A stretch of DNA of 64,000 nt from Imbricaverruca yamaguchii (GCA_034440575.1 JAOTOL010001510.1:1054001-1118000); one strand, 5' to 3'. Positions 1 to 11,310 are shown, counted from the first letter of the stretch. Made by a program: numbers and translations. Notes: generated by a model from the sequence alone, not told the origin.

Positions 1-4
1 AATA

Positions 5-143
5 TTAAAGATATTTACAAACATACGATATTTTGGAAAGTTTAAGTTGTCGTGCATGGCACTTTATCCGAATGATGCGGACGAAGTGCCGTGCACGACA
101 GCTGGATCTTTTCAAAATATAATATTTTTGGAAATATCTTTAC
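5..143. repeat. Foldback inverted repeat at the window edge
   Basis: Positions 5-70 and 78-143 are imperfect reverse complements, separated by about 7 bases. Both arms carry GTCGTGCAYGGCACTT near the centre and AAAGATATTT at the outer end. No transposase is nearby, so a MITE-like or foldback element is the simplest reading. The outer end lies at the window edge and may continue beyond it. Confidence 0.75.
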
Positions 144-725
144 AAAGTCAAGGTCATATTAATTGTTACTGTTGTATAGCATCATGCTCCTTGCAGCCGC
201 ACTTAAATGCACAAAAAATTTAACATCTCAAAATTAAAAGAGCAAAGCCTGAAATATAATTGTAAAGAACAAATATATAAATATTACCATGTATCCGCGG
301 GATAAAACCGCCTCGCCAAACTCGAAGATTAATTGCATCCGTAATGTTATTTTGCAACACAGCACCAATGGGGGTAGTTATTTTAATTTTCACCATGTAA
401 CACAACGTGTCCATGCATTCTTCAAATCATGTTCACATCCATCCAATTGTAGTTCGACTTTTCCCGTGACGTTTGCGGTTCTCGAGCTCGCGGGGTGGAG
501 GACCGGCCGGCGTCTGCCGCCAGACGATCTGTGATCTGATCTGCTGCGCGACGGGCCCGTTCGGCACGAGCAGCAGGCAGCGGCGCCGCGGCGCCACACG
601 CAGCGATAGTGGTGTCGGCAGGCCGGGGGGGGGACTGCGCTCCCCCGGGACGCAGCCGCTGATTGACATATAATTGAGAGCGACTTGGCCCGGCTGGGCA
701 GCGGACCAGCGACAAAGGCGCGGGC
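144..725. other. No gene seen
   Basis: AT-rich up to about 470, then GC-rich. Short frames here have no recognisable domain and no convincing splice structure. The long frames that enter from the right come from the neighbouring tandem array. Confidence 0.5.
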
Positions 726-1725
726 ACCGTACGGCCACAGGCCGCAGCGGTCACCGTACGGTCACAGTCTGCAGCGGTCACCGTACGGTCACAGGCCACA
801 GTGGTCACCGTACGGTCACAGGCCGCAGCGGTCACCGTACGGTCACAGGCCGCAGCGGTCACCGTACGGTCACAGGCCACAGCGGTCACCGTACGGTCAC
901 AGGCCGCAGTGGTCACCGTACGGTCACAGGCCGCAGCGGGCACCGTACGGTCACAGGCCGCAGCGGTCACCGTACGGTCACAGGCCACAGCGGTCACCGT
1001 ACGGTCACAGGCCACAGTGGTCACCGTACGGTCACAGACCACAGCGGTCACCGTACGGTCAGAGGCCACAGCGGTCACCGTACGGTCACAGGCCACAGCG
1101 GTCACCGTACGGTCACAGGCCACAGCGGTCACCGTACGGTCACAGGCCACAGCGGTCACCGTACGGTTAGAGGCCACAGTGGTCACCGTACGGTCACAGG
1201 CCGCAGCGGTCACCGTACGGTCACAGGCCACAGCGGTCACCGTACGGTCACAGGCCACAGCGGTCACCGTACGGTCAGAGGCCACAGCGGTCACCGTACG
1301 GTCAGAGGCCACAGCGGTCACCGTACGGTCACAGGCCACAGCGGTCACCGTACGGTCACAGGCCACAGCGGTCACCGTACGGTCAGAGGCCACAGCGGGC
1401 ACCGTACGGTCACAGGCCGCAGCGGTCACCGTACGGTCAGAGGCCACAACGGTCACCGTACGGTCACAGGCCGCAGCGGTCACCGTACGGTCAGAGGCCA
1501 CAACGGTCACCGTACGGTCACAGGCCGCAGCGGTCACCGTACGGTCAGAGGCCACAGCGGTCACCGTACGGTTAGAGGCCACAGCGGTCACCGTACGGTC
1601 ACAGGCCACAGTGGTCACCGTACGGTCACAGGCCGCAGCGGTCACCGTACGGTCACAGGCCGCAGCGGTCACCGTACGGTTAGAGGCCACAGCGGTCACC
1701 GTACGGTCAGACCGCTGCGGCAGTA
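726..1725. repeat. 27-bp minisatellite with a palindromic core
   Basis: About 36 tandem copies of a 27 bp unit of the form GGTCACCGTACGGTCACAGG plus 7 bases. Each unit contains the perfect 10 bp palindrome ACCGTACGGT. Common variants are CACAGG/CAGAGG and CGCAGC/CACAGC/CACAGT. Because 27 is a multiple of 3, several frames on both strands stay open (for example the HRTVTGHSG and CDRTVTAVA repeats). These are not evidence of protein. Confidence 0.95.
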
Positions 1726-1960
1726 GGGCCAGAGGCCACGTCGGTCAGTCGCTGCCAGGATCAGAGGTTGTCGTGGTCAGAAGCTGTGGTGGTCGGGGAC
1801 TGTCGTGATCACAGGCTGTAGTCCATAGAGGCCGTAATAGTCTGACGGTTGTGGTGGTCTGAAGCTGCGATGATCAGAGGTTGCGGTGACCAGAGGCCGC
1901 AGTGGTCAGAGATTGTGGTGGTCAGGGGGTTTCGTAGTCAGAGTGTGTCGTGGTCAGCGG
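1726..1960. repeat. Degenerate tail of the 27-bp array
   Basis: The periodicity continues as loosely related GTGGTCAGAGGTTG-type blocks separated by GGTCAG. The GTACGG palindrome is lost. This looks like the decayed edge of the array. Confidence 0.6.
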
Positions 1961-2870
1961 TTGCGGCAGCTGCCATTCGCTGCCGAGCTCACGAAGGACG
2001 AACTAGGGGGCGCTGCCGGACCATGTACATCCAGTTTGGAAGACTCGATGGCGAGATCTTTTCCGGTAATCTGTCAGTTAGTGATGGCCCACATAACAAT
2101 GTTAGAAACAAGCCACCGCTTTCAGGCGTGAAATAGCGCCGACAATATTCTAATGAGAAACTGGCTCCAAATTATGTCCGACCACTAGCTTGGTATGACA
2201 CCGAAGGCCACAACTTGCTCGGGAACTCCCGAGTTGTTTATGTTTGTGTTGCCTGCTGCTAATGAATGCACAGGCACATCCCGGTGCCGAGATACCTCGG
2301 AACTGGAGAAGCATTCAGGTCTCCGGCTACGACACGATGCGCTGCTGGTAGCCGCTGACGTTGTGCACAATTCGGTCGACGGCAGTGCGCTTCATAGCTA
2401 TTTTGCTAGACTTCGAACCGATGCTTCACAGCCGGCGCTCAATCGTTGGGGGCTTCATGCAGGCCTTCCAAGTGAAAACGTCCCAACTGGAGCTCGGCAC
2501 GTGCCGCGACCGGCGTACCATACGCGACCGGTTCCAATAGCTACTTCGGCAATGCTAAGATTATGCTTGATTCACAACCTTAGCTATTTAATGAAGTTAA
2601 TTTGTCTTACACTGCTATCTTAGTGTATTCATTGGCCATCAAATACATATTCAAAAGGCTAAATAGATCCACGGTTTGCTACCTTTCAGCTATTTATGAG
2701 AGCACTAGAAGTCAAATGCCAATGACGATCGATATTCGTAAACAAACGGCTTTCTGCGTTTGACAGGGCTTTACATTTGAGTTGGCTCTGCGTTGCGGTG
2801 TGGCGTGGGATTAGATCTCGCGCCGCTGGTCCCACCGCCGGAACATTTTGCGTGGGATGGCTGGCTTGGC
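1961..2870. other. No gene seen
   Basis: One open frame of about 140 codons (2195-2623, plus) is present, but it has no recognisable domain, and its composition and flanks do not support an exon. Nothing else stands out. Confidence 0.45.
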
Positions 2871-2873
2871 CGT

Positions 2874-3003
2874 CTGGACATGGCCGGTTGGGCGTGGCTG
2901 GCTGGGTGTGCTCGGCTGGGCGTGGTCGGCTGGGCGTGGCCGGCTGGGCGTGGCTGGCTGGGCGTGGCTGGCTGGGCGTGGTCGGCTGGGCGTGGCCGGC
3001 TGG
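2874..3003. repeat. 15-bp minisatellite
   Basis: About eight copies of GGCTGGGCGTGGCYG, 15 bp. The short WLGVAGWAW-like and PASHAQPATPS-like frames on the two strands are products of this array. Confidence 0.9.
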
Positions 3004-3244
3004 ACGCCGCGATGTGGAAACCGCAATTATTTTACTTTTTTTGTGCCTATTGCATGGCTTCATGTCCTCTTGCCTACTCGCGGAGAGCTATGTACGATTT
3101 TTAACTGTTTATAACATCAAGCACATCACAATTCTTCATCTAAAACCCCACCTTTTCTTCTCTGCTTGAAATAATAAGTTTCTTTGTGGCAGCACTTTGT
3201 AGTCTGATGCTGATGACGACATAGGTGGCGCTGCGTGCGCGTTG

Positions 3245-3540
3245 CGTCACGCCACCTATAGTGACCACGACGTTGATGATGACGATACAGGCTGCGCTGC
3301 GGGCGCGCCACGCCTCGCCACCTATAATAACCTCGACCTTGATGATGACGATATAAGCTGCGCTGTGTGCGCGCCCAGTCACGCCACCTATAGTGACCAC
3401 GACCTTGATGATGACGATATAGGCTGCGCTGCGGGCGCGCCACGCCTCGCCACCTATAATAACCTCGACCTTGGTGATGACGACAAAGACGGCGCTGTAT
3501 GCGCGCCCAGTCACGCTACCTATAGTGACCTCGACCTGCC
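3245..3540. repeat. 66-bp tandem repeat in a 132-bp two-unit pattern
   Basis: The marker GCYACCTATA recurs at 3251, 3317, 3383, 3449 and 3515, exactly 66 bp apart. Units alternate between a form with CACCTATAGTGACC and one with CACCTATAATAACC, giving a 132 bp higher-order repeat. Frames across it are open because 66 is divisible by 3. Confidence 0.92.
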
Positions 3541-3837
3541 GACAACGGTAAGATGTCCGGTTTTGTGCCTGCAGCTCGGGAGGCCTGTTGTCCTCGCTCG
3601 TTCAATGCCGCTCACGCCGTCTTGTGTTGATATTGCGATCTTCTGAATGAGCCACCATCGATGCTAAGTTCATTCAGGTTTTGCCAATTTACGATGGCAC
3701 AAGACGAGTTTGTTCTTTCGTAAAATGGTGGATTATTGCACTCATAGTGATCTTGAATGTTTTTCAAGTATCACAGCAAATACCTGCGCCCCCTCCCTCA
3801 TCGGCCCCATATAATGCAACTGATGGATCTCGGACTT

Positions 3838-4173
3838 GCATAAAGACATAAAAGACATAAAAGATTAGTGCAACTATGAGCCGCGCGGGCCCTTCTTGGT
3901 TGCACTCTGTACACTGAACCAGTTGCCCACCAAATCTGTCAATCAGCCCTCCCTGTAATACTGAAAAGCAAGCCCTCTATTCTTATAATGATTGTCTATG
4001 CTGTTTTTAATGATGTTAAATGTGCTGCTACTGACAATGTTTTCTGGCAGCTGGCTCCAGTGTTCTACTACCCTGTTGGTGAAGAAAGTCTGCCTTAACC
4101 TTGTTCTGCTGTGGTTAATTTTAATTTTGAATTTATGACCTCTAATTGCATCATTTCCTATAAAGACATAAAA
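3838..4173 (-). mobile_element. 5'-truncated CR1-like LINE 3' end
   Basis: The reverse complement closely matches the last about 330 bases of the LINE at 18.55-20.83 kb. It covers the codons after 'NDAIRGHKFKIK', the stop, the short 3' UTR (GGGCCCTTCTTGGTTGCACT in one orientation) and the octamer tail ATGTCTTT repeated at 3838-3868. Homology begins at about 4157. A 14-base direct repeat, ATAAAGACATAAAA, lies at both edges (about 3840 and 4160). It could be a target-site duplication or insertion into an older tail. Confidence 0.85.
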
Positions 4174-4555
4174 AATGCATTAGTATAGGTCGATTTAGCT
4201 TTCGGCCGGCGTGCCAAGTCAGTTAGGCTAGTTCAAATCAGTCAGGTTATAACACGTTACCGATATCTAACCATTTTCGGGTGCCAGCTAACCGTGGTCA
4301 GGATGTGGACAGTGATCCAGCGCAGGTTCGCTGTAGCGTGCCATCTTCACAGGGGTCAGGATGTAGTAGCACGGGTGCAAGTTCAGTGTAGCGTACCATC
4401 TACACCTGAGTCAGAGTGCGGTAGCACCCTGACTACATTATCCACATTGTCCACATTGTCGCAGTGACAACAATGTCGCACGTGTGTCGCAGTGACCGCA
4501 CGTGTGTCGCAGTGAAGCCACACGTTCCAGTGACTGCGCTGGTGGCGCCTATTGG
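4174..4555. other. Spacer with short degenerate repeats
   Basis: No gene seen. Two blocks of about 60 bp around GTAGCGTRCCATCT (4330 and 4390) resemble each other. GTGTCGCAGTGACC-type motifs recur at about 4480-4520. Confidence 0.4.
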
Positions 4556-5362
4556 TGACGGCTGTCCAGCCAGACTGGGGACAGTCTCCGGTCCGGGTCC
4601 CGACCAACCAGACTGGGGATAGTCTCCGGTCCGGGTCCCGACCGACCAGACTGGGGACAGTCTCCGATCCGGGTCCCGACCGACCAGACTGGGGACAGTC
4701 TCCGATCCGGCTCACCGACCAGATGGGGAAACTCCCGCCGACCGACCAGACTGGGGACAGTCTCCGATCCGGGTCCCGACCGACCAGACTGGGGACAGTC
4801 TCCGATCCGGCTCCCGACCGACCAGACTGGGGACAGTCTCCGGTCCGGCTCCCGACCGACCAGACTGGGGACAGTCTCCGGTCCGGCTCCCGACCGTCCA
4901 GACTGGGGACAGTCTCCGGTCCGGGGCCTGACCGGCCAGACTGGGGACAGTCTCCGGTCCGGCTCCCGACCGACCAGACTGGGGACAGTCTCCGGTCCGG
5001 CTCCCGACCGACCAGACTGGGGACAGTCTCCGGTCCGGCTCCCGACCGACCAGACTGGGGACAGTCTCCGGTCCGGCTCCCGACCGACCAGACTGGGGAC
5101 AGTCTCCGGTCCGGTCCCGACCGACCAGACTGGGGACATCTCCGGTCCGGCCCGACCGGCCAGACTGGGGACAGTCTCGGTCCGTCCCAACGCGACAGTC
5201 TCCGACCGACCAGACTGGGGACAGTCTCCGGTCCGGCTCCCGACCGACCAGACTGGGGACAGTCTCCGGTCCAGCTCCCGACCAACCAGACTGGGGACAG
5301 TCTCCGGTCCGGCTCCCGACCGGCCAGACTGGGGACAGTCTCCGGTCCGGCTCCCGACCGTG
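4556..5362. repeat. 38-bp minisatellite
   Basis: About 21 copies of a 38 bp unit built on CCAGACTGGGGACAGTCTCC followed by GGTCCGGCTCCCGACCGA. GACTG-GGGA-CAGTC can form a 5 bp hairpin in every unit. Variants are concentrated near 4700-4740 and 5100-5200, where units are shortened. Open frames on both strands across this block are repeat artefacts. Confidence 0.95.
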
Positions 5363-5474
5363 ACACGCATGACAGAGAGCCGCGCCCGGCGGACGCAGAA
5401 ACACAGTGGCGCAGTGATGCAGTGACGCAGTGCAGACGTCACCCGTGTGTCGCCGGGGGCTAATTTGAGTGGGC

Positions 5475-5680
5475 TGACTCGAAATTGCAAGATTGTTTCG
5501 AGCTGGCTGGAAGAAGAAGCACCTTGGGTTGTTTTACGACACATTGGCCCGCCGTGCTACGTGGCGTCGCCAACCTTTCACACCAATTGGTCGCGGGTGG
5601 ACTCCGGTTGCAATCCCACCGGTTGTGGAATTCGAACCCACGATCTTGCGATCAAGGAACACCATTCTAATATAAATTTT
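5475..5680 (-). mobile_element. tRNA-derived SINE-like fragment
   Basis: Read on the minus strand, 5615-5665 contains a tRNA-like anticodon/T-arm segment with a good B box (GTGGGTTCGAATTCCAC). About 140 bases of non-tRNA body follow towards 5475. No A box is visible upstream, where the sequence turns AT-rich, so the element is probably 5'-truncated. Confidence 0.5.
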
Positions 5681-6175
5681 TATTTGTGTTTTTTTATTTA
5701 TGAGCTTCATGACATGCACTACAAATGTGCGTCTACTGTGTCCACAGCAGCGCGCAGCTCAACGCTCACTGACAAACCGATCTGAATGCTGAGGTGGCCG
5801 ATCCACAGGCAGTCATCCAAAATTTGATCACTTAGCTTCACGACTGGTGATATCACCATCGACGTTGGCAATGAATTTACTACCTCAACCATCTTGATTA
5901 CACCACATCCACCATCTTGAATGTACCACCTCCGACATCTCGACTACACCACCTCCATCAGATGTTCACGTAGAAAAGGAAAAGATAGAAGAACAGCTGG
6001 TCGTCCTGGCTAAGCAATTTAAATAAAGAAGAGAATAGTGCCAAAGATCCGTCAAATGGGACCAATTTTACCCCAGAATCCCGCGAAATATCTGAACGTT
6101 GTGTTTCTTGTACGTACTAATCTTGTATTTGATGTCCTGTTTTCACCACATTATGCTGATACACGTGCCAGATGA
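5681..6175. other. No gene seen
   Basis: AT-rich sequence with short, loosely repeated CACCATCTTGA/CACCTCC blocks near 5880-5960. No exon-like signal. Confidence 0.45.
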
Positions 6176-6180
6176 CATCG

Positions 6181-6320
6181 ATCCGTCGCGTCAGGGTCAG
6201 TCACCACTACCAACGTCAGGGTCAGTCACCACTACCAACGTCAAGGTCAGTCACCACTACTAACGTAAGGGTCAGTCACCACCACCAACGTAAGGGTCAG
6301 TCACCACCACCAACGTCAGG
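6181..6320. repeat. 25-bp tandem repeat
   Basis: About five copies of CGTCAGGGTCAGTCACCACT plus ACCAA, with CGTAAGG and CACCACC variants. Confidence 0.88.
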
Positions 6321-7250
6321 GAAGCAGAGGGGATGGCAATATCGATATAGATAGTGGGGTTAAAAAAGCAAGGACAAAAGCTTAGGCGATGCTCAAAGGA
6401 TTATCAAAGGCGGATAAGCCCAAAAATCAAAGGCGCTCCTGACTCGCCACCAAAATCAGTCACGAAACAGAGCCGTCCAATTTCAACTCCGAGTGCGGTT
6501 GAGTTTTGACACCGGTGCACACAATTCTTGACAATAAGCAACCCTATTGTTGGAAGTATCACATAATGGTTGCTTGAGTGGCTAATCCAAAGCACAGTAC
6601 CGGAAAAAGGGAATTTTTCTTGGGGGGTGGACAATTTGTGAAGCGTAATCATGTGTTCCCTTTAAGTGCATTCTGACATGGGTATCCACATCATTGATGG
6701 TGAATATCCTCCAATTTGTTTTTTTATAGCTTTTTCATTCAGAACATTGGCGTAGCATGCAAATCATGAATCTCAACGTCATATCTCCCCAGTTGTATTT
6801 CCGGTGGCGCAGTTCTTGGCTATGAAGCGCTGACGCAATTACTCGGCGATGCTCAGTCATGACTGGTGTTCATCTAATGGCCATTTCCTTCAACGATGGA
6901 TCGATTGGCTTCACAACGGATCTCCTGTATTGGACAGATGAACCAGTCAACGTCACAGACCAGAGCAATCTCTGAGACTGCTATTGATCTTCTGTCAACT
7001 GTGAGGCAGGCACCTGCAACCGGGTGGGATTTCAGCGGACCAGAATGATGACCAATACACCAACACGACTGGCATTCTGTCTCGGCGCGAGAGCCTCGTG
7101 ATATTAAAGACAGCCGATCAGCCGACATTCTTGGCACGGATCCATGCTCATCACCAGCACACAGTCGCGAGCACACCCCGACAGCGGGCACCGCGCCGCG
7201 GCGACGACACGGAGTGCAGCGTTCGTGGCCGGCGGCACCACCTGCCGGCG
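6321..7250. other. No gene seen
   Basis: Short frames on both strands, none recognisable. The block 6410-6660 has the look of an old interspersed repeat, but I could not assign it. Confidence 0.4.
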
Positions 7251-7254
7251 CAGG

Positions 7255-9455
7255 TTACGCTGCCGGCAGTGGTGCTGGTGACGGTGTCGACAGTGGTGCT
7301 GGTGACGCTGCCGGCAGTGGTGCTGGTGACGGTGCCGGCAGTGGTGCTGGTGACGGTGTCGACAGTGGTGCTGGTGACGGTGTCGACAGTTGTGCTGGTG
7401 ACGGTACCGGCGGTGGTGCTGATGACGGTGTCGGCAGCGGTGCTGGTGACGGTGCCGGCGGTGGTGCTCGTGACGGTGTCGACAGTGGTGCTGATGATGC
7501 TGCCGGCAGTGGTGCTGGTGACGGTGTCGACAGTGGTGCTGGTGACGCTGCCGGCAGTGGTGCTGGTGACGGTGTCGACAGTGGTGCTGATGACGGTGTC
7601 GACAGTGCTGCTGGTGATGGTGCCGACAGTGGTACTTATGACAGTACCGGCGGTGGTGCTGGCCACACTGTCAGCGGTGGTGCTGGTGACGATGTCGACA
7701 GTGGTGCTGGTGACGGCACCGGTAGCTGTATTTGGTACAGCTGATGACGGTACCGGCGGTGGTGCTGGTAATGGTACCGGCGGTGGTACTGATGACGGTG
7801 CCGACAGTGGTGCTGGTGACAGTGCCGGCAGTGGTGCTGGTGACGGTGCCGACAGTGGTGCTGGTGACAGTGCCAACAGTGGTGCTGGTGACGGTGCCGA
7901 CAGTGGTGCTGGTGACGGTTCGCGCGATGGTGCTGGCCACACAGTCAGCGGTGGTGCTGGTGACGGTACCGGCGGTAGTGCTGGCCATACTGTCAGCAGT
8001 GGTGCTGGTGACGGTGCCGGCGGTGGTGCTGGCCACACTGTCAGCAGTGGTGCTGGTGACGGTGCCGGCGGTGGTGCTGGCCACACTGTCGGCAGTGGTG
8101 TTGGTGACGGTGCCGGCGGTGGTGCTGGTAATGTTACCGGCGGTGGTGCTGATGACGGTACCGGCGGTAGTGCTGGCCATACTGTCAGCAGTGGTGCTGG
8201 TGACGGTGCCGGCGGTGGTGCTGGCCACACTGTCAGCAGTGGTGCTGGTGACGGTGCCGGCGGTGGTGCTGGCCACACTGTCGGCAGTGGTGTTGGTGAC
8301 GGTGCCGGCGGTGGTGTTGGTGACGGTGCCGGCGGTGGTGCTGGCCATACTGTCGGCAGTGGTGTTGGTGACGGTGCCGGCGGTGGTGCTGGTGACGGTG
8401 TCGACAGTGGTGCTGGTGACGGTGCCGGCGGTGGTGTTGGTGACGGTGCCGGCGGTGGTGCTGGTAATGTTACCGGCGGTGGTGCTGATGACGGTGCCGG
8501 CGGTGGTGCTGGCCACACTGTTGGCAGTGGTGCTGATGACGGTACCGGCGGTGGTGCTGGCCACACTGTCGGCAGTGGTGTTGGTGACGGTGCCGGCGGT
8601 GGTGTTGGTGACGGTGCCGGCGGTGGTGCTGGTAATGTTACCGGCGGTGGTGCTGATGACGGTGCCGGCGGTGGTGCTGGTGACGGTGTCGACAGTGGTG
8701 CTGGTGACGGTGCCGGCGGTGGTGTTGGTGACGGTGCCGGCGGTGGTGCTGGTAATGTTACCGGCGGTGGTGCTGATGACGGTGCCGGCGGTGGTGCTGG
8801 CCACACTGTCGGCAGTGGTGCTGATGACGGTACCGGCGGTGGTGCTGGCCACACTGTCGGCAGTGGTGTTGGTGACGGTGCCGGCGGTGGTGTTGGTGAC
8901 GGTGCCGGCGGTGGTGCTGGTAATGTTACCGGCGGTGGTGCTGATGACGGTGCCGGCGGTGGTGCTGGCCACACTGTCGGCAGTGGTGCTGATGACGGTA
9001 CCGGCGGTGGTGCTGGCCACACTGTCGGCAGTGGTGCTGATGACGGTACCGGCGGTGGTGCTGGCCACACTGTCGGCAGTGGTGTTGGTGACGGTGCCGG
9101 CGGTGGTGCTGGTAATGGTACCGGCGGTGGTGCTGATGACGGTGCCGGCGGTGGTGCTGGCCACACTGTCGGCAGTGGTGCTGATGACGGTACCGGCGGT
9201 GGTGCTGGCCACACTGTCGGCAGTGGTGCTGATGACGGTACCGGCGGTGGTGCTGGCCACACTGTCAGCAGTGGTGTTGGTGACGGTGCCGGCGGTGGTG
9301 CTGGCCACACTGTCGGCAGTGGTGTTGGTGACGGTGCCGACGGTGGTGCTGGTGACGGTGCCGGCGGTGGTGCTGGCCACACTGTCGGCAGTGGTGCTGA
9401 TGACGGTACCGGCGGTGGTGCTGGCCACACTGTCGGCAGTGGTGCTAGTGGCGGT
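7255..9455. repeat. 2.2-kb array of 24-bp minisatellite units
   Basis: About 90 units of 24 bp. The main types are GGTGCTGGTGACGGTGCCGG plus CGGT, and GGTGCTGGCCACACTGTCGG plus CAGT. Types are interleaved in longer patterns, for example the run with GGTAATGTTACC recurring between 8110 and 8930. Frames of about 600-800 codons are open on both strands (GDGAGGGAGHTV, VPAVVLATLSAV, TAGTVTSTTADS) purely because the unit is 8 codons without stops. The left edge (7255-7740) is more variable, with GTCGACAGT units. Confidence 0.95.
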
Positions 9456-9997
9456 GCCACAGCAGCGCACGGCCGGATGGCAGTCCGGTAATGTGCCGGA
9501 TGGTGGCCGCGACAGGATCCATCACTCATCGTACTGCCGCGGCGCCAGGCGACGCCACTGACAGTGCGCCGGTCACGACGGCGGCTCAAATGTCCGCAGC
9601 CTGGCCAATGTCCCCGGTCCGAGAATCACACGCGGTCGCCGCGGCGCCAACACATGCACATGCACAACCATACATGAACATTCACATCGTCATCGACTGA
9701 CCTGCGGGTGCACCACATGTATTTGAACTAAGCCGTACCGTGGCACCGTATCGGAGGCCACTGAACCACGTGAATAACTACTGAATCAACCCACGCTTCT
9801 CCAGAATAATCTTCCTTCGTTTCGGAGGCCACTGAAGCACGTGAATAACTACTGAATCAACACACGCTTCTCCAGAATAATCTTCTTTTAAATGTTCTCC
9901 CAATTGCATTATCATTTTGGTGGTGCCTTTTATACTGGTATTTTTAGTGTTATATACGTAGTTCAGAAATGCCCGTATTTCCTGGTCAATCTTTGTT
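9456..9997. repeat. Spacer with a two-copy 75-bp direct repeat
   Basis: Blocks at about 9750-9822 and 9825-9890 share CGGAGGCCACTGAA(C/G)CACG and CTTCTCCAGAATAATCTTC with few differences. No gene is seen in the rest. Confidence 0.7.
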
Positions 9998-10213
9998 CAT
10001 ATATTAAAAGCTATGTTGATCTCCAAGATCCAGGGACGACTCAATGTTGGACAAAATGTAAATATTTATTGTGACGTTTCGGCCATGTGCCATTGTCAAA
10101 CAATGATTGTTTGACGATTGCCTACGGCTGAAACGTCACAATAAGTATCTACATTTTTGTCTAACATTGAGTCGTTCCTGGATCTTGAAGATCAGCTTAG
10201 CTTTTCATATATC
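9998..10213. mobile_element. Foldback element with CGTTTCGGCCA-type centre
   Basis: Arms 9998-10100 and 10105-10213 are diverged reverse complements. Shared markers are AAAGCTA, CAAGATCCAGG, ACTCAATGTT and GTGACGTTTC. The centre contains its own small hairpin (CAAACAATGATTGTTTG). There is no coding capacity. The central motif resembles that of the foldback at 49.2 kb, although the arms differ. Confidence 0.8.
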
Positions 10214-10628
10214 CACCATTTTTAGTTTTATGATGAAACGTCAAACAGCATTATTGATGCAAACAATGTGGTGCCAATTTGCTTATTTTGATCCCAAATT
10301 TCTCATTTTGTAATTATTTTCACCACAATTGTCAGCACCTCTTGTTGTATGATGTTCAATTTACCATAGGTGTTCTCAGGTGCGTACGACTGAGAAAAAT
10401 TCACCCGTTTTGGGTGATAAACGCTTTTGCCTTTTCATAGATATGTTGATGCAACACGTCTCAAGGGTGGACACTGCTGGGCTAAACGCCATACTCTGAA
10501 TGGCGGTTGAACTATGGCTACTGCTATCAGAGGATATCCACTTTGCCAATACTGTTGCGTTCTACATCGACACTTCGTTCTGAATAACATAAAATATCGT
10601 TGCCAATTCCATCATAAAAGCTCAGCAA
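10214..10628. other. No gene seen
   Basis: AT-rich unique sequence. No domain, splice pattern or repeat that I can support. Confidence 0.45.
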
Positions 10629-10806
10629 TGATATGCCCATAACAGTGCCGAATACTCCCAGTGACGTACCCATAACAGTGGCGAATATTCCCAGTGACGT
10701 ACCCATAACAGTGCCGAATACTCCCAGTGACATGACAACAGTGCCCAATACTCCCCGTGACGTACCTATAACAGTGGCGAATACTCCCGGTGACATGCCC
10801 ATTACC
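10629..10806. repeat. 33-bp minisatellite
   Basis: About five copies built on CCCATAACAGTGCCGAATAC and TCCCAGTGACGTA. Some units have GTGGCG or ACAACAGTGCCC variants. Confidence 0.88.
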
Positions 10807-11016
10807 CATAACATGGGCGGAACATCTCTAACATCAATGCATGCAGATAATGCATCCAGCAATGAGGGAACCTGAATCGGTTGGAAGGGCACACGCCAGC
10901 TTCGGGTGGGGGGGGGAGCTTGGGACTGCAAAAATGTATCTAAAGTTCCATCTGTGGAAAAGAGGTTGGATATTTGGTTTTTGAGCGCATCGACTTTGTT
11001 GAACATGCAGTGCTAC

Positions 11017-11246
11017 TAAGACAGAGACAGGGAGACAGAGATAGAGACAGAGACAGAGGCAGAGGCAGAGACAGGGACAGAGACAGAGACAGAGACAGAG
11101 ACAGAGACAGAGACAGGGAGACAGGGATAGAGACAGAGGCAGAGGCAGAGACAGGGACAGAGACAGAGACAGAGACAGAGACAGAGACAGAGACAGAGAC
11201 AGAGACAGAGACAAAAAGGAAAAGATATAGAGGGAAAGATGAGAGA

Positions 11247-11300
<54 letters not shown>

Positions 11301-11310
11301 AGGAGGAAGA
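11017..11310. repeat. Compound microsatellite (ACAGAG)n and (GA)n
   Basis: An (ACAGAG)n tract with interspersed GGGACAG and GGCAGAG variants fills about 11017-11218. A (GA)n tract of about 48 bp lies at about 11250-11297, followed by a purine-rich tail. The SLSLSL and DRDRDRD frames here are artefacts. Confidence 0.95.

Noticed and set aside
422..1808. Frames of 335-425 codons over the 27 bp array
   Set aside because: Open on both strands only because the 27 bp unit lacks stops; pure repeat composition.
7098..9589. Frames of up to about 800 codons on both strands (Gly/Asp-rich, Val/Leu-rich, Pro-rich)
   Set aside because: They are translations of a stop-free 24 bp tandem repeat in several frames at once; no domain, start context or splice signal.
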